Counted from the stretch's first letter, positions 39,998 through 49,278 are shown. The stretch is DNA of 64,000 bases from an uncultured Planktomarina sp. (GCA_943788425.1 CALSQF010000006.1:124001-188000), one strand, 5' to 3'. Made by a program: numbers and translations. Notes: a model not told the origin generated them from the letters alone.

Positions 39998-41197
39998 TTA
40001 ATCCTTCAAGCCCGAAGATTTGTGCAGCATCCAATCCACTACAAAATTCACCGCAACAGTCAGCAATGCAATTGCTCCAGCCGCCAACAGGGGCGCGGTG
40101 GCAACATTTGGTGCGAAAGCAGCGAAATTTATGAATTGCGACAGATCTTTGACCATTGTTCCCCAATCCGCGAGGGGCGGCTGAATGCCCACTCCCAAGA
40201 AAGACAGCGACGCAATGGTCAGGAACACAAAACAAAACCGCAGGCCAAATTCAGCCAAAAGCGGTGCCGTTGCGTTGGGCAATATCTCTTTAAAAATGAG
40301 ATATCCCATGCCCTCTCCGCGCAGCTTGGCCGCTTCGATATAGTCCATCACGACAATATTTTGCCCCACCGCGCGTGACAGACGATAGACTCGCGTGCTG
40401 TCAATCATCGCAATAATCAAGACCATAAAAATGGTGCGATCAACACCGAGCTGGTTTGACCAGACACTGGCGATAGTCATCAAAAGCAGTGCAAAAATGA
40501 GGGCCGGAATGGCCATCAAAACATCAACAGCGCGTGACAGGATTTGATCCAGCCACCCCCCAACAATTGCTGCAAGAAACCCCAGAGAGCCGCCCACGAA
40601 AAAGGCCAAGCATGTGGTAGCAAAGGCTATACCCACCGTATTCTGAGCGCCATAGATCAGGCGGCTGTAAATATCCCGACCGATTTGATCCGTACCAAGC
40701 GGAAAATTTGGATCGCCCCCCATCATTGGATTGCCGCCTGGCACAATATTGGCATTCGCAAAAATCTCTTCCTGCCCATAGGGTGCAATCGATCCAGCAA
40801 AAATGGAGACAATCGCGTAAAGCAAGATGACCAATACCCCAAAGGCAGCCGTCAGCGGCATAGCACGAAACAATTTTCGCGTCCCAGCGGTTCCAACGGC
40901 CCGACCAAACAGGCGAAATAGATAGGCCGCAATCGCAAAGCCGATGAAGCCCTGCACCGCCCAGCGGAAAAAGATCACCCCAGCGGACGGCACGCCGTTG
41001 ACCTCAACCGGACGAAAATAATAGCTCACTGCGGCAATCAACACCAACAGACCCGCAACATAGCCGAAGGCGACCGCAAAGGGCATGTCACGAAAGAAGG
41101 GTTTGTTGTGGGTGAATTTTTGACCCAAAAAACGAAACACCCAGGCGACAACAGCCGTCGCAATCAAGATCAAAATCAAATTCAGCAACCAACTCAT
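39998..41197 (-). CDS. Peptide ABC transporter permease (DppC type, N-terminally extended)
   Basis: A 399-residue permease, about 100 residues longer than a typical DppC. The extra N-terminal part holds three further hydrophobic segments (near residues 3-22, 42-60 and 75-95). The standard core follows: LGTDQIGRDIYSRLIYGAQNTVGIAF near 165-190 (in parts), and the EAA loop YIEAAKLRGEGMGYLIFKEILPNA near 290. It overlaps the DppB-type permease by four bases and ends four bases before the ATPase start. Confidence 0.9.
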   Translation of the reverse strand: MSWLLNLILILIATAVVAWVFRFLGQKFTHNKPFFRDMPFAVAFGYVAGLLVLIAAVSYYFRPVEVNGVPSAGVIFFRWAVQGFIGFAIAAYLFRLFGRAVGTAGTRKLFRAMPLTAAFGVLVILLYAIVSIFAGSIAPYGQEEIFANANIVPGGNPMMGGDPNFPLGTDQIGRDIYSRLIYGAQNTVGIAFATTCLAFFVGGSLGFLAAIVGGWLDQILSRAVDVLMAIPALIFALLLMTIASVWSNQLGVDRTIFMVLIIAMIDSTRVYRLSRAVGQNIVVMDYIEAAKLRGEGMGYLIFKEILPNATAPLLAEFGLRFCFVFLTIASLSFLGVGIQPPLADWGTMVKDLSQFINFAAFAPNVATAPLLAAGAIALLTVAVNFVVDWMLHKSSGLKD

Positions 41198-42183
41198 TTC
41201 GGGTGCCTCAATCTTGGGTTGGAAAGAATGGATAGAATGTCCGCCATCAAATTCAGCAAAATATAGGCCGCTGCAAAGATCAGGCAGCAGGCCTGCACCA
41301 CGGGAATATCGCGGATTTTCACGCTATCAACAAATAGCTGGCCAATGCCGGGATATACAAACACGACCTCAACCACCACCACACCGGTGATTAAATAGGC
41401 AAGGTTAAGTGCAATCACATTGATAATCGGGGCCAAAGCATTCGGCAGCGCATGGCGCACAATCACACGCATGGGTTTGATGCCCTTGAGGCGGGCCATT
41501 TCAATATAAGGACTGGCCAAAAGGTTGATAATCGCCGCGCGGGTCATCCGCATCATATGAGCTGTCACCACTAAGGTCAGGGTCAAAGCCGGGAGCATCG
41601 TTCGGTTGAGTTTTTCGCCCAATGCCATGCCCTCATAGACATTCGACAGGGATGGAAAAATCGGGTTGAGCACCGCCAGCACCAAAATCAGAATGTAGGC
41701 GAGAAAAAACTCTGGGCTGGAAATCGACGATAGGGTCGTAATGTTGACGGCCCGGTCAAAGATAGAATTGCGATAAAGTGCTGCCAGAACGCCCAACGTG
41801 ATCGAGATTGGCACAGCGAACATTGCGGTAACGCCAGCCAAAAACATTGTCGCTTTAAACCGTGGAGCAATTTGCTCCACCACGCCCACCAATTGATCCC
41901 CGCCCATATTTGACGCAAAATTCATCTGAGCAAAGCTTATCCCCAGATTGCCGGTCAAAACATTGGCCAGCCAAGAAAAATATCTCATGAAATAGTTTTG
42001 GTCCAAACCCAAATCCGCACGGATCTGCGCCACGGCCTCTTCTGTTGCCCCCTGCCCCAAAATTGCCTGGGCAAAATCACCGGGCAAGGCATTCACAGCC
42101 ACAAAAATAACCACCGACACAATCAGCAATGTTAATATGCCAAGTACCAAACGTTGAAGAATGATCTGAAAGATAGACCCCAC
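41194..42183 (-). CDS. Peptide ABC transporter permease (DppB type)
   Basis: A 329-residue permease with six hydrophobic segments. The family start ILQRLVLGILTLLIVSVVIFVAVNALPGD (in parts) is followed by LGLDQNYFMRYFSWL and the EAA loop YIEMARLKGIKPMRVIVRHALPNAL near residue 225. First gene of the importer operon; the 83 bases upstream must hold the promoter, but no strong match was seen. It pairs with the DppC-type permease to form the membrane channel. Confidence 0.92.
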   Translation of the reverse strand: MGSIFQIILQRLVLGILTLLIVSVVIFVAVNALPGDFAQAILGQGATEEAVAQIRADLGLDQNYFMRYFSWLANVLTGNLGISFAQMNFASNMGGDQLVGVVEQIAPRFKATMFLAGVTAMFAVPISITLGVLAALYRNSIFDRAVNITTLSSISSPEFFLAYILILVLAVLNPIFPSLSNVYEGMALGEKLNRTMLPALTLTLVVTAHMMRMTRAAIINLLASPYIEMARLKGIKPMRVIVRHALPNALAPIINVIALNLAYLITGVVVVEVVFVYPGIGQLFVDSVKIRDIPVVQACCLIFAAAYILLNLMADILSILSNPRLRHPK

Positions 42184-42266
42184 CAGACATCTCCTAATTC
42201 TATTAATTACCCCAGCGAGGTTAACGCCTGAAAGGCATATGTAAAGTCTCTTCTGTGAGTTTCCCG

Positions 42267-43235
42267 CTATGGGCGCAAAGCATCCATAACTTTCACCAAT
42301 TGCGCGCTTATGGGTGCATCAGACAATGCGTGGCCGGCTTTGCCCACCATTTGCAATCGTGCCTTTGGCCATGCCTGCGCCAATTGCCAGGCGGTTTGTG
42401 GCGGGCAGATCATGTCATAGCGGCCTTGAACAATGTCACCAGGAATCGCAGCCAGCCGATCCATATTGTTCAACACCGCCTGATCCACACTCAAAAACAA
42501 CTGATTTGAAAAATAGTGGTTTTCAAGCCGCGCGAAGGCGCGCGCATATTGTGACGGGGTTTCACCAGACATTCCCGTTGAATCAATAGAGGCCAAGGCA
42601 TTCTCCCAACCTGCCCAGGCACGGGCATAGCGAGTTTCTTGCATCAAATCGCCACTGAACAGCCGAGCGCCATAGGCTGCAATCAGATCATCTTGCTCTT
42701 GCTTGGGAATTAAATCGGCAAATCGCGCCCAAGCTTCTGGCCAAAACCGCCCTGCGCCGCCACCGTAAAACCAATCCAGCTCAGATTTCTGGCCCAAGAA
42801 AACGCCACGCAAAATCAGATGCTGCACGAAAGAGGCATGGGCCTGCGCATAAATCAAAGCCAAGGTCGCGCCCCAACTGCCGCCAAAGACCATCCAACGC
42901 TTAATGCCTAGAGCCTCCCGAATTTTTTCGATATCTGACACCAAATGCCAAGTGGTGTTATGTGCCACCTCCGCATGAGGCCGAGAACGCCCACATCCAC
43001 GCTGATCAAACAGAATGATTCGGTACACCGCGGGGTCGAAATACCGACGCATCGACGGGCTACACCCACCACCGGGACCACCATGCAAAACAACCACAGG
43101 CACGCCATCGGGCTTGCCACATTGCTCGACATAGATGTGATGCCCGTCGCCCACACTCAAGATCCGTTGATCGAAAGGCTCAATCGACGGATAAAGAACT
43201 TGCACTGCGCGTTTTTGACCTGCGACTTTGTCCAT
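42267..43235 (-). CDS. pip: Proline iminopeptidase
   Basis: A 322-residue alpha/beta-hydrolase that removes N-terminal proline from peptides. It has the oxyanion-region HGGPGGGCSPSMRRYFDP near residue 51, DQRGCGRSRPH, the nucleophile elbow GGSWGATLALIYAQAH near 120 and the C-terminal histidine in GKAGHALSD near 305. A peptide importer operon lies downstream on the same strand; peptide uptake plus a proline-specific peptidase is a natural pairing, though there is no overlap. Divergent from ubiG. Confidence 0.94.
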   Translation of the reverse strand: MDKVAGQKRAVQVLYPSIEPFDQRILSVGDGHHIYVEQCGKPDGVPVVVLHGGPGGGCSPSMRRYFDPAVYRIILFDQRGCGRSRPHAEVAHNTTWHLVSDIEKIREALGIKRWMVFGGSWGATLALIYAQAHASFVQHLILRGVFLGQKSELDWFYGGGAGRFWPEAWARFADLIPKQEQDDLIAAYGARLFSGDLMQETRYARAWAGWENALASIDSTGMSGETPSQYARAFARLENHYFSNQLFLSVDQAVLNNMDRLAAIPGDIVQGRYDMICPPQTAWQLAQAWPKARLQMVGKAGHALSDAPISAQLVKVMDALRP

Positions 43236-43304
43236 AACTGTCCTATATAAAGCAAAGGTCGGGTGCTGCCCTGCCTAGTATGTTAAATCCATATGGAGAT
43301 GGGA

Positions 43305-44051
43305 ATGCAAGGCAACCAATCGACCGTCGATCCTGCTGAGGTCGCAAAATTTGAGGCGATGGCCGCAGAATGGTGGGATTTAGAGGGCAAATTCAAGCCC
43401 TTGCACATGCTGAATCCTTGCCGCCTGGATTACATCACCCAGCAAATTTCCATGGAGTTTGACCGTGATTTATCAGCAGATCATCCCTTTAAAGGTTTGC
43501 GGATCTTGGACATCGGCTGTGGCGGTGGGTTGCTCTGTGAACCCATGGCCCGCCTTGGCGCCACTGTTGTGGGGGCGGATGCAGCCGCAGGAAATATTCC
43601 TGTTGCAAAACTGCACGCAGAGCAATCAGGGCTTGAGATTGATTATCGTTACATCACTGCCGAAGCCTTGGCGGACGCCAATGAGCAATTTGACGTGGTG
43701 TTGAATATGGAGGTGGTCGAACATGTGGCCAGCCCGCCGGCCTATCTCTTAGCCTGCCAACAGCTTTTGCGCCTAGGCGGCCTGCATATTTGCTCCACAC
43801 TTAACCGCAACCCCAAAAGCTTTCTGTTCGCCATCATCGGAGCAGAATGGGTCATGCGATGGCTGCCAAAAGGCACTCATGATTGGAATAAATTTATCAC
43901 CCCAGATGAACTCTTCAGTCTGCTTCAAGAAGCTGGGCTTAAACCGGTAGACCGTAAAGGATTTGTTTTTAATAAGATAGCTTGGAGCTGGTCCATCTCA
44001 GCGCGAGATCTCAGCGTCAATTATGTAACCGCAAGTATCAAGCCCGCCTAG
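43305..44051 (+). CDS. ubiG: Ubiquinone biosynthesis O-methyltransferase
   Basis: UbiG performs both O-methylations in ubiquinone synthesis. The 248-residue protein has the family start [26 protein letters not shown] (in parts), SAM motif [19 protein letters not shown] near residue 68, [11 protein letters not shown] and the late [11 protein letters not shown]. Three in-frame ATGs (43293, 43299, 43305) lie together; GGAG at 43296-43299 is correctly placed for the third. Its stop overlaps the convergent marR stop within CTAG. Confidence 0.94.
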   Translation: MQGNQSTVDPAEVAKFEAMAAEWWDLEGKFKPLHMLNPCRLDYITQQISMEFDRDLSADHPFKGLRILDIGCGGGLLCEPMARLGATVVGADAAAGNIPVAKLHAEQSGLEIDYRYITAEALADANEQFDVVLNMEVVEHVASPPAYLLACQQLLRLGGLHICSTLNRNPKSFLFAIIGAEWVMRWLPKGTHDWNKFITPDELFSLLQEAGLKPVDRKGFVFNKIAWSWSISARDLSVNYVTASIKPA

Positions 44052-44491
44052 GAATCGCTGGACATGCTCAAGCGTAACTCACGCAAAATGGGCAGAATGC
44101 TCTTGATGTTTTCCTCACCCGAAACACCAGTTGCGGCGGTCAGGATTGGCGCGATTTGAGCAAAAGCATGATCGCGCGCGGCTCGTCCAGCGGGGCTAAT
44201 CACAACTTGTTTGCGCCGAGCATCATCCCAATCAGGCCGAATATGAACATAGCCAGCCCATTCCAACTTGTTGAGTGTGTTGGTCATCGCGCCGCGTGTC
44301 AGATTAAAGGTTTTGGCCAATTGCGCTGGGGTCCGCTCTCCACCCACATGCGCCAAATGATTAAGCACTGAGAAATGCGACAGCTCCATACCTTTCGGCA
44401 AACCCTTCGAAATTCGACTGCGCAACAATTGTTCCAGAGCCAAAATTTCCGAAAACAGGCTGACCGATAGAGTTTCAATCGTTTTTGTCAT
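44048..44491 (-). CDS. MarR family transcriptional regulator
   Basis: A 147-residue winged-helix regulator. The recognition helix region [30 protein letters not shown] (residues about 55-84, given in parts) and wing [16 protein letters not shown] are typical MarR. MarR proteins usually respond to small aromatic or oxidative ligands; the target here is unknown. It overlaps the nitrilase-family gene by 17 bases and closes the comF(pseudo)-grxC-nitrilase-marR group. Confidence 0.88.
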   Translation of the reverse strand: MTKTIETLSVSLFSEILALEQLLRSRISKGLPKGMELSHFSVLNHLAHVGGERTPAQLAKTFNLTRGAMTNTLNKLEWAGYVHIRPDWDDARRKQVVISPAGRAARDHAFAQIAPILTAATGVSGEENIKSILPILRELRLSMSSDS

Positions 44492-45317
44492 TACTTTGAT
44501 ACCGTTTCAAATCAAATGCGCGATCATGCTGCAAGGATGCCACACGCGCACGCGCCCTGTCCACTTCACCTAAGTCTAGTGTCACGAAATGCAATCCTGT
44601 TTCCAGCCCTGCGTCCAGAATTACCTCCCCCCAGGGTCCAACAATCAAACTATGTCCAAATGTTTTGCGCCCCGATCCAGGATGCACACCGGTTTGCGCC
44701 GACGCGATCACGAAGCACCCCGTCTCAATCGCGCGCGCGCGCAGTAAAACATGCCAATGCGCCGCCCCCGTTGGGCGGGCAAAGGCAGATGGCACAGCCA
44801 AAATTTGGGCCCCCGCCTGCGCAAGGGCGCGATGCAATGCCGCAAACCGTAGATCATAGCAAATACTGAGCCCTAGCTCAGCCCAAGGCGTTTGCACGAC
44901 AGCCGCCTTGGTGCCAGGGCGATAGCCCTTCGACTCGTGATACCTCTCTGTGTCAGACAGGGTGACATCGAACATATGAATTTTGTCGTAAAATGCGACA
45001 ATCTCCCCCTCTGCATTGATCATAACAGAGCGGTTGGCAAAGCGGCCGTCATCATCGTCAGTTTTGACCGTCACCGAGCCAAGCGCAACCCAAAGGCCCA
45101 AGTGCCGCGCGCGCGCGCAAATAGCCTCAATAAAACTGTTTCCCGCATAGGGTTCCAAAACTTGGAATTGATGGGCGCGGTCAACCGAGATGCAATTAGT
45201 CACCTCTGGTAAAAACAAAATATCCTGACCCGCCGATTGATCCATAAGGCGCGAGACCGTTGCTAGATTCCCCGCGGGCTGATCGCTGGACGTTATCTGC
45301 GCGATGGCAACTTTCAC
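44475..45317 (-). CDS. Nitrilase-superfamily amidase (Nit1/Nit2-like)
   Basis: A 280-residue carbon-nitrogen hydrolase. The triad is visible: Glu in LFLPEVTNC near residue 38, Lys in FYDKIHMFDV near 113 and Cys in LSICYDLRFAALHRA near 152. The closest characterised relatives are Nit1/Nit2-type omega-amidases and deaminated-glutathione amidases, and the adjacent glutaredoxin gene would suit the latter. The start overlaps the grxC stop by four bases. Confidence 0.88.
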   Translation of the reverse strand: MKVAIAQITSSDQPAGNLATVSRLMDQSAGQDILFLPEVTNCISVDRAHQFQVLEPYAGNSFIEAICARARHLGLWVALGSVTVKTDDDDGRFANRSVMINAEGEIVAFYDKIHMFDVTLSDTERYHESKGYRPGTKAAVVQTPWAELGLSICYDLRFAALHRALAQAGAQILAVPSAFARPTGAAHWHVLLRARAIETGCFVIASAQTGVHPGSGRKTFGHSLIVGPWGEVILDAGLETGLHFVTLDLGEVDRARARVASLQHDRAFDLKRYQSNDKND

Positions 45318-45571
45318 GGCGCCAACATAACGGCCAATTTGCCAGATCGATCCAGTGCATAAAGCTCATCACATCCGCCAATATGCAGATCGTCTATAAA
45401 AATCTGCGGGACTGTATGCCGACCATTGGCCCGCGTTTGCATCTCAGAGCGGCGCTCCGGGCTCTGTGAAAGATCCACTTCCTGAAACGTCGCGCCTTTC
45501 GCATCCAAAAGCCGTTTGGCGGCATGGCAATAACCGCAAAGCGGTGAGGTGTATAATTCGATAATCGCCAT
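45314..45571 (-). CDS. grxC: Glutaredoxin 3
   Basis: GrxC is a small thiol-disulfide oxidoreductase reduced by glutathione. The 85-residue protein has the dithiol site CGYC at residues 12-15 (the usual CPYC with Gly for Pro), the cis-proline TVPQIFIDD and the glutathione-binding GGCDEL. It sits between the comF pseudogene and the nitrilase-family gene. The CGYC variant is known in alphaproteobacterial Grx3 and should be active. Confidence 0.93.
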   Translation of the reverse strand: MAIIELYTSPLCGYCHAAKRLLDAKGATFQEVDLSQSPERRSEMQTRANGRHTVPQIFIDDLHIGGCDELYALDRSGKLAVMLAP

Positions 45572-45751
45572 TCACTAAAACTCCGTTGAATCCGCGGCCA
45601 TTACAGCCCGCCAGTATAACGCTGATACCTATAGCTCACCAGCCATTGAACGTGCTGTAAATGATCCAACCGTGATATGGCAATTTTTTTCTATCGTCGC
45701 CTATTTTCTATCTGCGTCGCGCGGGCCATCCCCGCAACGCTGCACACCAGA

Positions 45752-46322
45752 TCAGGCCGGTTTCGCAGAGCGAGCCGATGCAATCACAGAGACAGTTTTC
45801 GCTCCAGCCTCCAGACACGCGCGCGCAGCTTCCAAAAAAGTGGCCCCGGATGTGAAAACATCGTCCACAAGCACCACCTCACGCCCAGACACACATCCAG
45901 CGCGCGCCGGGTTCTCCACCATAGACGCATGCAGAAGCTTCCAGCGTTCCGCTGCTGTATGATCTTTAAGCTCCAGTGTGCGGCGACACTTCTTTAGCCC
46001 GTCTAAACAGAAGTCAATTCCCGCCATCCACGCCATCTTCTGCGCAATGAGTGCTGATTGATTAAACCGTCGGAGCAACTGCCGTTGCAAATGCAAAAGA
46101 ATTGGAATGAGCAAAGGGGCGGGGGGTGTTCAAGCAATCGTCACAAAGAATATGCGTACCATTTTGATCCCCTAACATTTGCATACCACATTTCGGACAG
46201 ATACAGCCAGAAATAAGATGAGCCTCGCGCCAACATTCTGGGCAAAGATGCAGGTGATCTTGCACCAAGACCCGACATCCGGGACATTGATGAGGATAAA
46301 TCATTTGCAACACACCTTGCAA
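45752..46322 (-). pseudogene. comF family phosphoribosyltransferase, broken by internal deletion and frameshift
   Basis: The 5' part (46322 to about 46110) reads as the ComF zinc-finger start: MIYPHQCPGCRVLV, LCPECWREAH, CPKCGMQML and CDDCLNTPRPFAHS, then runs out of frame. The 3' part (about 46110 to 45752), in another frame, gives IPILLHLQRQLLRRFNQSALIAQK and the intact PRPP loop VVLVDDVFTSGATFLEAARA. In an intact ComF about 60-70 residues lie between these parts; here they are missing and the frame changes at the join near 46110. ComF takes part in DNA uptake in competent bacteria. The lesion probably inactivates it. Confidence 0.85.
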
Positions 46323-46351
46323 ATCACACAGCTCCCTTCTACCTCAGAGCA

Positions 46352-47167
46352 ATGACCGCGCCTCTACTTTTCGATCCCAAGGCTGAAGCCGAAGCCCGGG
46401 CCCGGGCCCACGCCACCGGCATGTTTTTGCAAGAGCTGGCCTGCACTGAAATCATAGAAAGACTGAAAGCGGTTAACAGGCAGTTTAAATCGGTCGCCAT
46501 CGTCACAGGTTTTCCTGAATCTTGGTCCATTGCCCTTCCAAGCGCGAAACTGGTGCCCGATGAGGATCTTTTGGAATTAAGCCCTGGCCAGCATGATCTC
46601 GTAATACACGCAATGGCACTGCATCATTGCAATGACCCTGTAGGCCAAGTGGTGCAATGCGGCCGCGCGTTAAAACCCGACGGATTGTTCATGGGGGTAT
46701 GTTTTGGCGGTCAAACCCTCACAGAACTGCGCAGCGCCCTATCCGTGGCAGAAGCGGATTTGCGCGGGGGCCTGTCGCCGCGTATCACCCCTATGGCGGA
46801 AATTCGAGAACTTGGCGCCCTTTTGCAACGCGCCGGCCTCGCTTTGCCAGTGGCAGATTCATTAAAAATACCGGCATCTTATAGCGATATTTATCACTTG
46901 ATGCGCGATTTGCGCGACATGGGTGAAACCAATATTATGACGGCGCGGCAAAAAACCTTCACTTGCAAATCACTTTTTGACCGGGCCCAAGAGGTGTTTG
47001 CTGCAGAATTCCCCACCGATGACGGCCGCATTTCCTGCACATTCGATTTGGTTTTCCTTTCTGGTTGGGCACCACACGCGAGCCAACCCAAAGCATTAAA
47101 GCCCGGATCCGCGACGAAATCGCTCCAAGAAGCCCTAGAGGGGGCAAAAAGCTCCTTGGGGAATTGA
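46352..47167 (+). CDS. SAM-dependent methyltransferase-fold protein, NDUFAF5-like
   Basis: A 271-residue class I methyltransferase-fold protein like the alphaproteobacterial homologues of mitochondrial NDUFAF5. The start LLFDPKAEAEARARAHA, VIHAMALHHCNDPVGQVVQCGRALKPDGLFM (in parts) and FGGQTLTELRSAL, SPRITPMAEIRELGALLQRAG are characteristic. NDUFAF5 hydroxylates an arginine in complex I subunit NDUFS7; whether the bacterial form does the same or methylates is not established. The canonical glycine-rich SAM motif I is degenerate (VAIVTGFPES), consistent with the hydroxylase branch. It is divergent from the comF pseudogene by 29 bases. Confidence 0.82.
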   Translation: MTAPLLFDPKAEAEARARAHATGMFLQELACTEIIERLKAVNRQFKSVAIVTGFPESWSIALPSAKLVPDEDLLELSPGQHDLVIHAMALHHCNDPVGQVVQCGRALKPDGLFMGVCFGGQTLTELRSALSVAEADLRGGLSPRITPMAEIRELGALLQRAGLALPVADSLKIPASYSDIYHLMRDLRDMGETNIMTARQKTFTCKSLFDRAQEVFAAEFPTDDGRISCTFDLVFLSGWAPHASQPKALKPGSATKSLQEALEGAKSSLGN

Positions 47168-47216
47168 CGAGACCCATTTTCCAGTTATTTGCAGGGAACA
47201 AGTTCAGGAGAGCACC

Positions 47217-48293
47217 GTGACAGATCAAGAGACCACCTATCTGCCCTTATCCGCTGCACCAGCAGATCACCCAAAGGTGAAGGCGCCAAAGATTGGGGTT
47301 TTGCTGTCCAATCTGGGCACACCAGACAATTATGACTATTGGTCCATGCGCCGATACCTGGGCGAATTTTTGTCGGATCGGCGGGTGATTGATTATAGCC
47401 CTTGGCTTTGGCAGCCTTTGCTCCAGCTCATCATCTTAACAAAGCGACCGTTTTCTTCTGGCGCGGCCTACAAATCAATTTGGAATATGGAGGCAAATGA
47501 AAGCCCCCTGGCCACCATAACAAAGGCGCAAACCGAGGCCGTTCGGGCAGAAATTTCGAAACGCCACGACGGTAATGTTATGGTTGAATATTGCATGCGC
47601 TACGGCAATCCTTCCACCCAATCCGTTGTGCAAAAAATGGTCGACGCTGGCTGCCAGAAAATTCTGTTCTTTCCACTCTACCCGCAATTCGCTGGGGCCA
47701 CCTCTGCCACGGCTAATGATGAGTTTTTCCGCAGCTTGATCAAGCAAACTTGGCAACCGGCCGCTCGGACTGTCAGCCCTTATTTTGATCGTCCCGATTA
47801 TATCAACGCATTGGCCACCTCCATTGAACGGGCCTATGAAAGGGCAGATGTGCGTCCAGAGGTTTTAGTATGCTCCTATCATGGTGTGCCAAAGCGTTAT
47901 TTGATGCAGGGTGATCCCTATCATTGCCAGTGCCAAAAAACCACGCGCCTGTTGAAAGAGCGCCTGGGTTGGGATGACACACAAATCGTAACCACCTTTC
48001 AATCAAAATTCGGTCCAGAGGAGTGGTTGCAACCCTATACGGTCGAAGAAGTGGCGCGTATGGCTGAGAAGGGCCAGAGAAATATTGCTGTCTGCGCCCC
48101 AGCTTTTTCAGCCGATTGCATAGAAACGCTGGAAGAAATTAACGAAGAGATCAAAGAAAGCTTTGAGCACGCCGGCGGCGAGCATTTCACATATATCCCC
48201 TGCTTGAACGACAGTCAGGAACATATTGAAACTTTGAGCAATGTGATTTCAGAAAATCTACGAGGCTGGATCCAATCAAAAAAGGGCCCCTGA
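47217..48293 (+). CDS. hemH: Ferrochelatase
   Basis: HemH inserts Fe(II) into protoporphyrin IX, the last step of protoheme synthesis. The 358-residue protein has VLLSNLGTPDNYDYWSMRRYLGEFLSD (in parts), the active-site CSYHGVPKRYLMQGDPYHCQC containing the catalytic His near residue 222, and CAPAFSADCIETLEEIN near 302. The extra cysteines (YHCQCQKT) are typical of this group. Its stop codon lies inside the loop of its own terminator. A small membrane-protein gene converges on it. Confidence 0.95.
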   Translation: MTDQETTYLPLSAAPADHPKVKAPKIGVLLSNLGTPDNYDYWSMRRYLGEFLSDRRVIDYSPWLWQPLLQLIILTKRPFSSGAAYKSIWNMEANESPLATITKAQTEAVRAEISKRHDGNVMVEYCMRYGNPSTQSVVQKMVDAGCQKILFFPLYPQFAGATSATANDEFFRSLIKQTWQPAARTVSPYFDRPDYINALATSIERAYERADVRPEVLVCSYHGVPKRYLMQGDPYHCQCQKTTRLLKERLGWDDTQIVTTFQSKFGPEEWLQPYTVEEVARMAEKGQRNIAVCAPAFSADCIETLEEINEEIKESFEHAGGEHFTYIPCLNDSQEHIETLSNVISENLRGWIQSKKGP

Positions 48294-48308
48294 AACAGCG
48301 GCCCTTTT
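48280..48308 (+). terminator. Rho-independent terminator of hemH
   Basis: AAAAGGGCC (48280-48288) pairs perfectly with GGCCCTTTT (48300-48308) around an 11-base loop that contains the hemH TGA stop (48291-48293). Confidence 0.88.
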
Positions 48309-48348
48309 CAAATTTATACTTATAAACAACTATTTATTTGGTTACCGG

Positions 48349-48534
48349 TTAGTTAATTGCCAGTGCCACGATTGCGATCAATGCCAGTGGAATCAGCAAC
48401 GTGCTTGCAGAACCAGCTGCTTGATCCATTGTGGATGCAACAACAGGTGCTTCCATGACCGGCTCGCTCATACCGCCTGCGAAAGCAGTGGTTGCGGCTG
48501 CCGCAAAGACTGTCGCCAAAATTAGTTTTTTCAT
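48349..48534 (-). CDS. Small exported/membrane protein (61 residues) next to hemH
   Basis: The product has a clean signal peptide (MKKLILATVFAAAATTAFAG, cleavage near residue 19), a short linker with GGMSEPVMEAPVV, and a C-terminal hydrophobic helix (LLIPLALIAIVALAIN, residues 46-61). AAAGGAGA precedes its ATG. I recognise similar GGMSEPV-containing small proteins next to hemH in Roseobacters from memory, but no function is known. A candidate promoter lies 76 bases upstream. A heme-related role is speculative. Confidence 0.75.
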   Translation of the reverse strand: MKKLILATVFAAAATTAFAGGMSEPVMEAPVVASTMDQAAGSASTLLIPLALIAIVALAIN

Positions 48535-48609
48535 TTCCGTCTCCTTTCATTTTGGTTCTCACGACTCTCATGCAGAACCTAAAAGTTAGCCCGCCCAGAT
48601 TACGATCCG

Positions 48610-48638
48610 GATAAAGCAAATTAAATTTGTTTTTGCAA
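48610..48638 (-). promoter_or_regulatory. Candidate sigma-70 promoter for the small membrane-protein gene
   Basis: On the minus strand TTGCAA (48638-48633) and TTTATC (48615-48610) are 17 bases apart, within an AT-rich stretch lying between the L,D-transpeptidase gene and the small membrane-protein gene. Two mismatches in each box make this tentative. Confidence 0.35.
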
Positions 48639-48678
48639 ATGCAGTTTCGGCATATTTTCGCCAAAAGTGCGACACTCG

Positions 48679-49278
48679 TCAAATTAGCAACACCTGAGTG
48701 CCAACCTTAGTCAAATCATATAGTTCTGCAATTTGCTCGTTGTAAAGCCCGATGCACCCATTCGAGGACCTGCGGCCTATCTTGCGCGTATCATGGGTTC
48801 CGTGAATGCGGTAATAGGTCCAAGAAAGATACAGCGCGTGGCTTCCCAATGGGTTGTCCGGCCCTGGCCCGACAAATTCAGGCCATTCCGGGTTGCGTTT
48901 GCGCATCTCGGGAGTTGGTCGCCAGGATGGGCCAACAACCTTGCGCACAACTTTCGTCCGGCCTTTGCGTGTTAAATCGGCGGTCATCGGAACAGATGTG
49001 GGATAGAGTTTGTAAATCGATTCATCCTCAGACCAGTAATGCAGAGTGCGCGAGTCTATATCAGACAAAATTGCCCCGTTTTTAAGCGTATCAAAATAGG
49101 GGCGCCAATCCAACATTCTAAAACTGCTGATATTGCGCAGGGCTGTCTTGCTGGAATCTGCGTCAGCCTCGCCAACATCGAGAAGCCCTGTCTCCTGCGA
49201 CAGGGCGAGCGTACCCGTCAAAGATGCCGCCCCCGTCAAAAACGCCCGTCTTGGTAAGTATAATTTTGCTCGGCCCAT
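48679..49278 (-). CDS. L,D-transpeptidase (YkuD domain), Tat-type leader
   Basis: A 200-residue exported transpeptidase that would cross-link peptidoglycan 3-3 or attach lipoproteins. The leader LPRRAFLTGAASLTGTLALS has a twin-arginine look. The YkuD domain (about 110-200) has LYLSWTYYRIHGTHD and SNGCIGLYNEQIAELYDL with the nucleophile Cys. Most family members have GCIR; here the Arg is replaced by Gly. ATG 49278 has GGAG nine bases upstream and replaces a 47-codon-longer reading without a leader. It is divergent from a CAP-domain lipoprotein gene. Confidence 0.87.
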   Translation of the reverse strand: MGRAKLYLPRRAFLTGAASLTGTLALSQETGLLDVGEADADSSKTALRNISSFRMLDWRPYFDTLKNGAILSDIDSRTLHYWSEDESIYKLYPTSVPMTADLTRKGRTKVVRKVVGPSWRPTPEMRKRNPEWPEFVGPGPDNPLGSHALYLSWTYYRIHGTHDTRKIGRRSSNGCIGLYNEQIAELYDLTKVGTQVLLI

